DNA from: Chloroflexia bacterium
GTDB lineage: Bacteria > Chloroflexota > Chloroflexia > Thermobaculales > Thermobaculaceae
Assembly: GCA_013695265.1 (NCBI GenBank)
Contig: JACDAU010000501.1
Span: forward strand, 1 to 5,262
Direction: 5' to 3'
DNA: 5,262 bases
Shown here: in pieces, positions 4,448 through 5,262 of the stretch
Layout: each line of letters opens with the position of its first letter
Position numbering within the stretch: position 1 is the stretch's first letter
Notes under the pieces: generated by a model
What the model was told of the DNA's origin: nothing
What the model saw: the letters and a program-made list of their open reading frames with translations, nothing else
The model's database searches: none
Position numbers and translations under genes: made by a program

Positions 4448-5262
4448 TTGGAGAAGCTGGAAACTGGGATACCGGGGTTGGATACCGTGCTCGGCGGGGG
4501 CATACCACGGGGCTCGCTCGTGCTGGTCACAGGGCCTGCGGGGTCCGGCAAGACGATCCTGACGACCCAGCTTGCGTTTCGGCTTGCACGAGATGGGCGC
4601 AAGACCTTGATTCTCACCGCCCTTTCCGAGTCAAACGCGAAGTTGATTGCGTATCTCGACGGCCTGGAGTACTTCGACCCGAGCTTGATCGGCGGCGAGA
4701 TCCAGATACTGAACATTCAGCGGCTACTTACGGACGACGGTTTGGCCGCCACCCTCTCGGAGATCCGCGCGAGCGTCGTGGAGCAGGGGATCGAGCTCCT
4801 GATCGTCGACAGCATGCGGAGCCTGCACCTGCTCACGGGCGATGAAGTCGGGGTGCAGAGCTTCATTTTCGGGCTCGGCTCCGCGCTCTTCATGATCGGC
4901 TGCACGGTCGTGCTTGTTGAGGACGAGCCGGCCGCTCCTGGAGTCAGCTCTGCGGCGGAGGCCATCAGTGACACAGTGCTTCGGCTCGATGTAGCGCGGA
5001 TGGGACGCGCCGCGCTGCGACAGCTTGAGGTCACCAAGTTGCGCGGCGCGAATCCTCTTGGTGGCAAGCATTCGTTTGAGATCACCTACGACGGGCTGGA
5101 AATCTATCCGCGGATCGAATCCCTGCCGATGCCAAACACGGTCCGCCCCTCGGAGGGACGCCTGTCCTGGGGCGTGCCTGGGCTCCACGAACTGACGGGC
5201 GGCGGCGTACCACAGGGAACGGTGACCCTGCTCCTCGGCTCGCCCGGAGTCGGCAAGACCAC
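4448..5262 (+). CDS. KaiC-like RecA-superfamily ATPase, 5' part
   Basis: The frame is open to the window end, giving 271 residues of a longer protein. It begins (M)EKLETGIPGLDTVLGGGIPRG, the usual opening of KaiC/RadA-type ATPase domains. Walker A is GPAGSGKT (29-36) and Walker B is LLIVDS with D121. The region TKLRGANPLGG (196-206) followed by FEITYDGLEIYPRI matches the end of a KaiC domain. A second domain starts near residue 240 (WGVPGLHELTGGGVPQG) and reaches its own Walker A, GSPGVGKT (264-271), at the edge, so a tandem-domain protein like KaiC is likely. Where KaiC has a catalytic Glu pair, this domain has S60-E61, so hydrolysis in domain 1 may differ. Such proteins outside cyanobacteria often work with sensor kinases rather than a clock; no kaiA or kaiB is visible. 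TTG is chosen as start for its ribosome binding site and family-like N-terminus. Confidence 0.92.
   Translation, partial: MEKLETGIPGLDTVLGGGIPRGSLVLVTGPAGSGKTILTTQLAFRLARDGRKTLILTALSESNAKLIAYLDGLEYFDPSLIGGEIQILNIQRLLTDDGLAATLSEIRASVVEQGIELLIVDSMRSLHLLTGDEVGVQSFIFGLGSALFMIGCTVVLVEDEPAAPGVSSAAEAISDTVLRLDVARMGRAALRQLEVTKLRGANPLGGKHSFEITYDGLEIYPRIESLPMPNTVRPSEGRLSWGVPGLHELTGGGVPQGTVTLLLGSPGVGKT

Noticed and set aside
4390..4845. Plus-strand 151-residue frame starting ATG 4390, with a further ATG at 4441 next to GAGGAG.
   Set aside because: It overlaps the KaiC-like gene in another frame, is Arg-rich, and has no motif. The ATG at 4441 directly abuts the ribosome binding site, too close for normal initiation.
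4724..5188. Minus-strand frames opposite the KaiC-like gene (122 and 154 residues).
   Set aside because: These are shadows. The plus strand encodes Walker A and B motifs and the KaiC domain end in one continuous frame.

Overview
The window is GC-rich bacterial DNA and reads as an accessory region. There are no rRNA or tRNA genes and no CRISPR repeats. The gene families present are an IS66-type transposase, a PF12831-type flavoprotein and a KaiC/RadA-type ATPase. These fit a GC-rich environmental bacterium, for example of the Chloroflexota or a similar phylum. That placement is a guess from gene content, not a measurement.

Layout: (a) 1-119 is the flank left of an insertion sequence. On the minus strand it holds the last codons of a small gene cut by the element, then the apparent start of another gene that runs off the left edge. 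(b) About 120-1639 is a complete single-ORF IS66-family element (ISBst12-like layout). It has matching terminal inverted repeats and an intact DDE transposase on the plus strand. (c) 1619-2350 holds two small minus-strand genes of unknown function (99 and 128 aa), both with good ribosome binding sites. The 99-aa gene has lost its last seven or so codons to the IS, and the IS end supplies a new tail and stop codon. (d) 2351-2592 is non-coding, with a dyad near the small-gene leader and a hairpin just after the next gene upstream. (e) 2593-4158 (minus) encodes a FAD-dependent oxidoreductase. (f) 4159-4447 is a divergent intergenic region with an operator-like dyad and alternative hairpins. (g) 4448-5262 (plus) is the 5' part of a KaiC-like ATPase that starts at TTG. 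It carries one full ATPase domain and reaches the Walker A motif of a second where the window ends.

The main result is structural. Removing the IS, with one copy of a 6/8-matching 8-bp flank, joins the 99-aa gene in frame to the left flank. The join restores a hydrophobic C-terminus, a TGA stop and, two bases later, a GTG start for the next gene. The window therefore seems to hold a minus-strand operon of at least three small or unknown genes, split by an IS66 element in the opposite orientation. No functional link between this operon, the flavoprotein and the KaiC-like gene can be shown from sequence alone.
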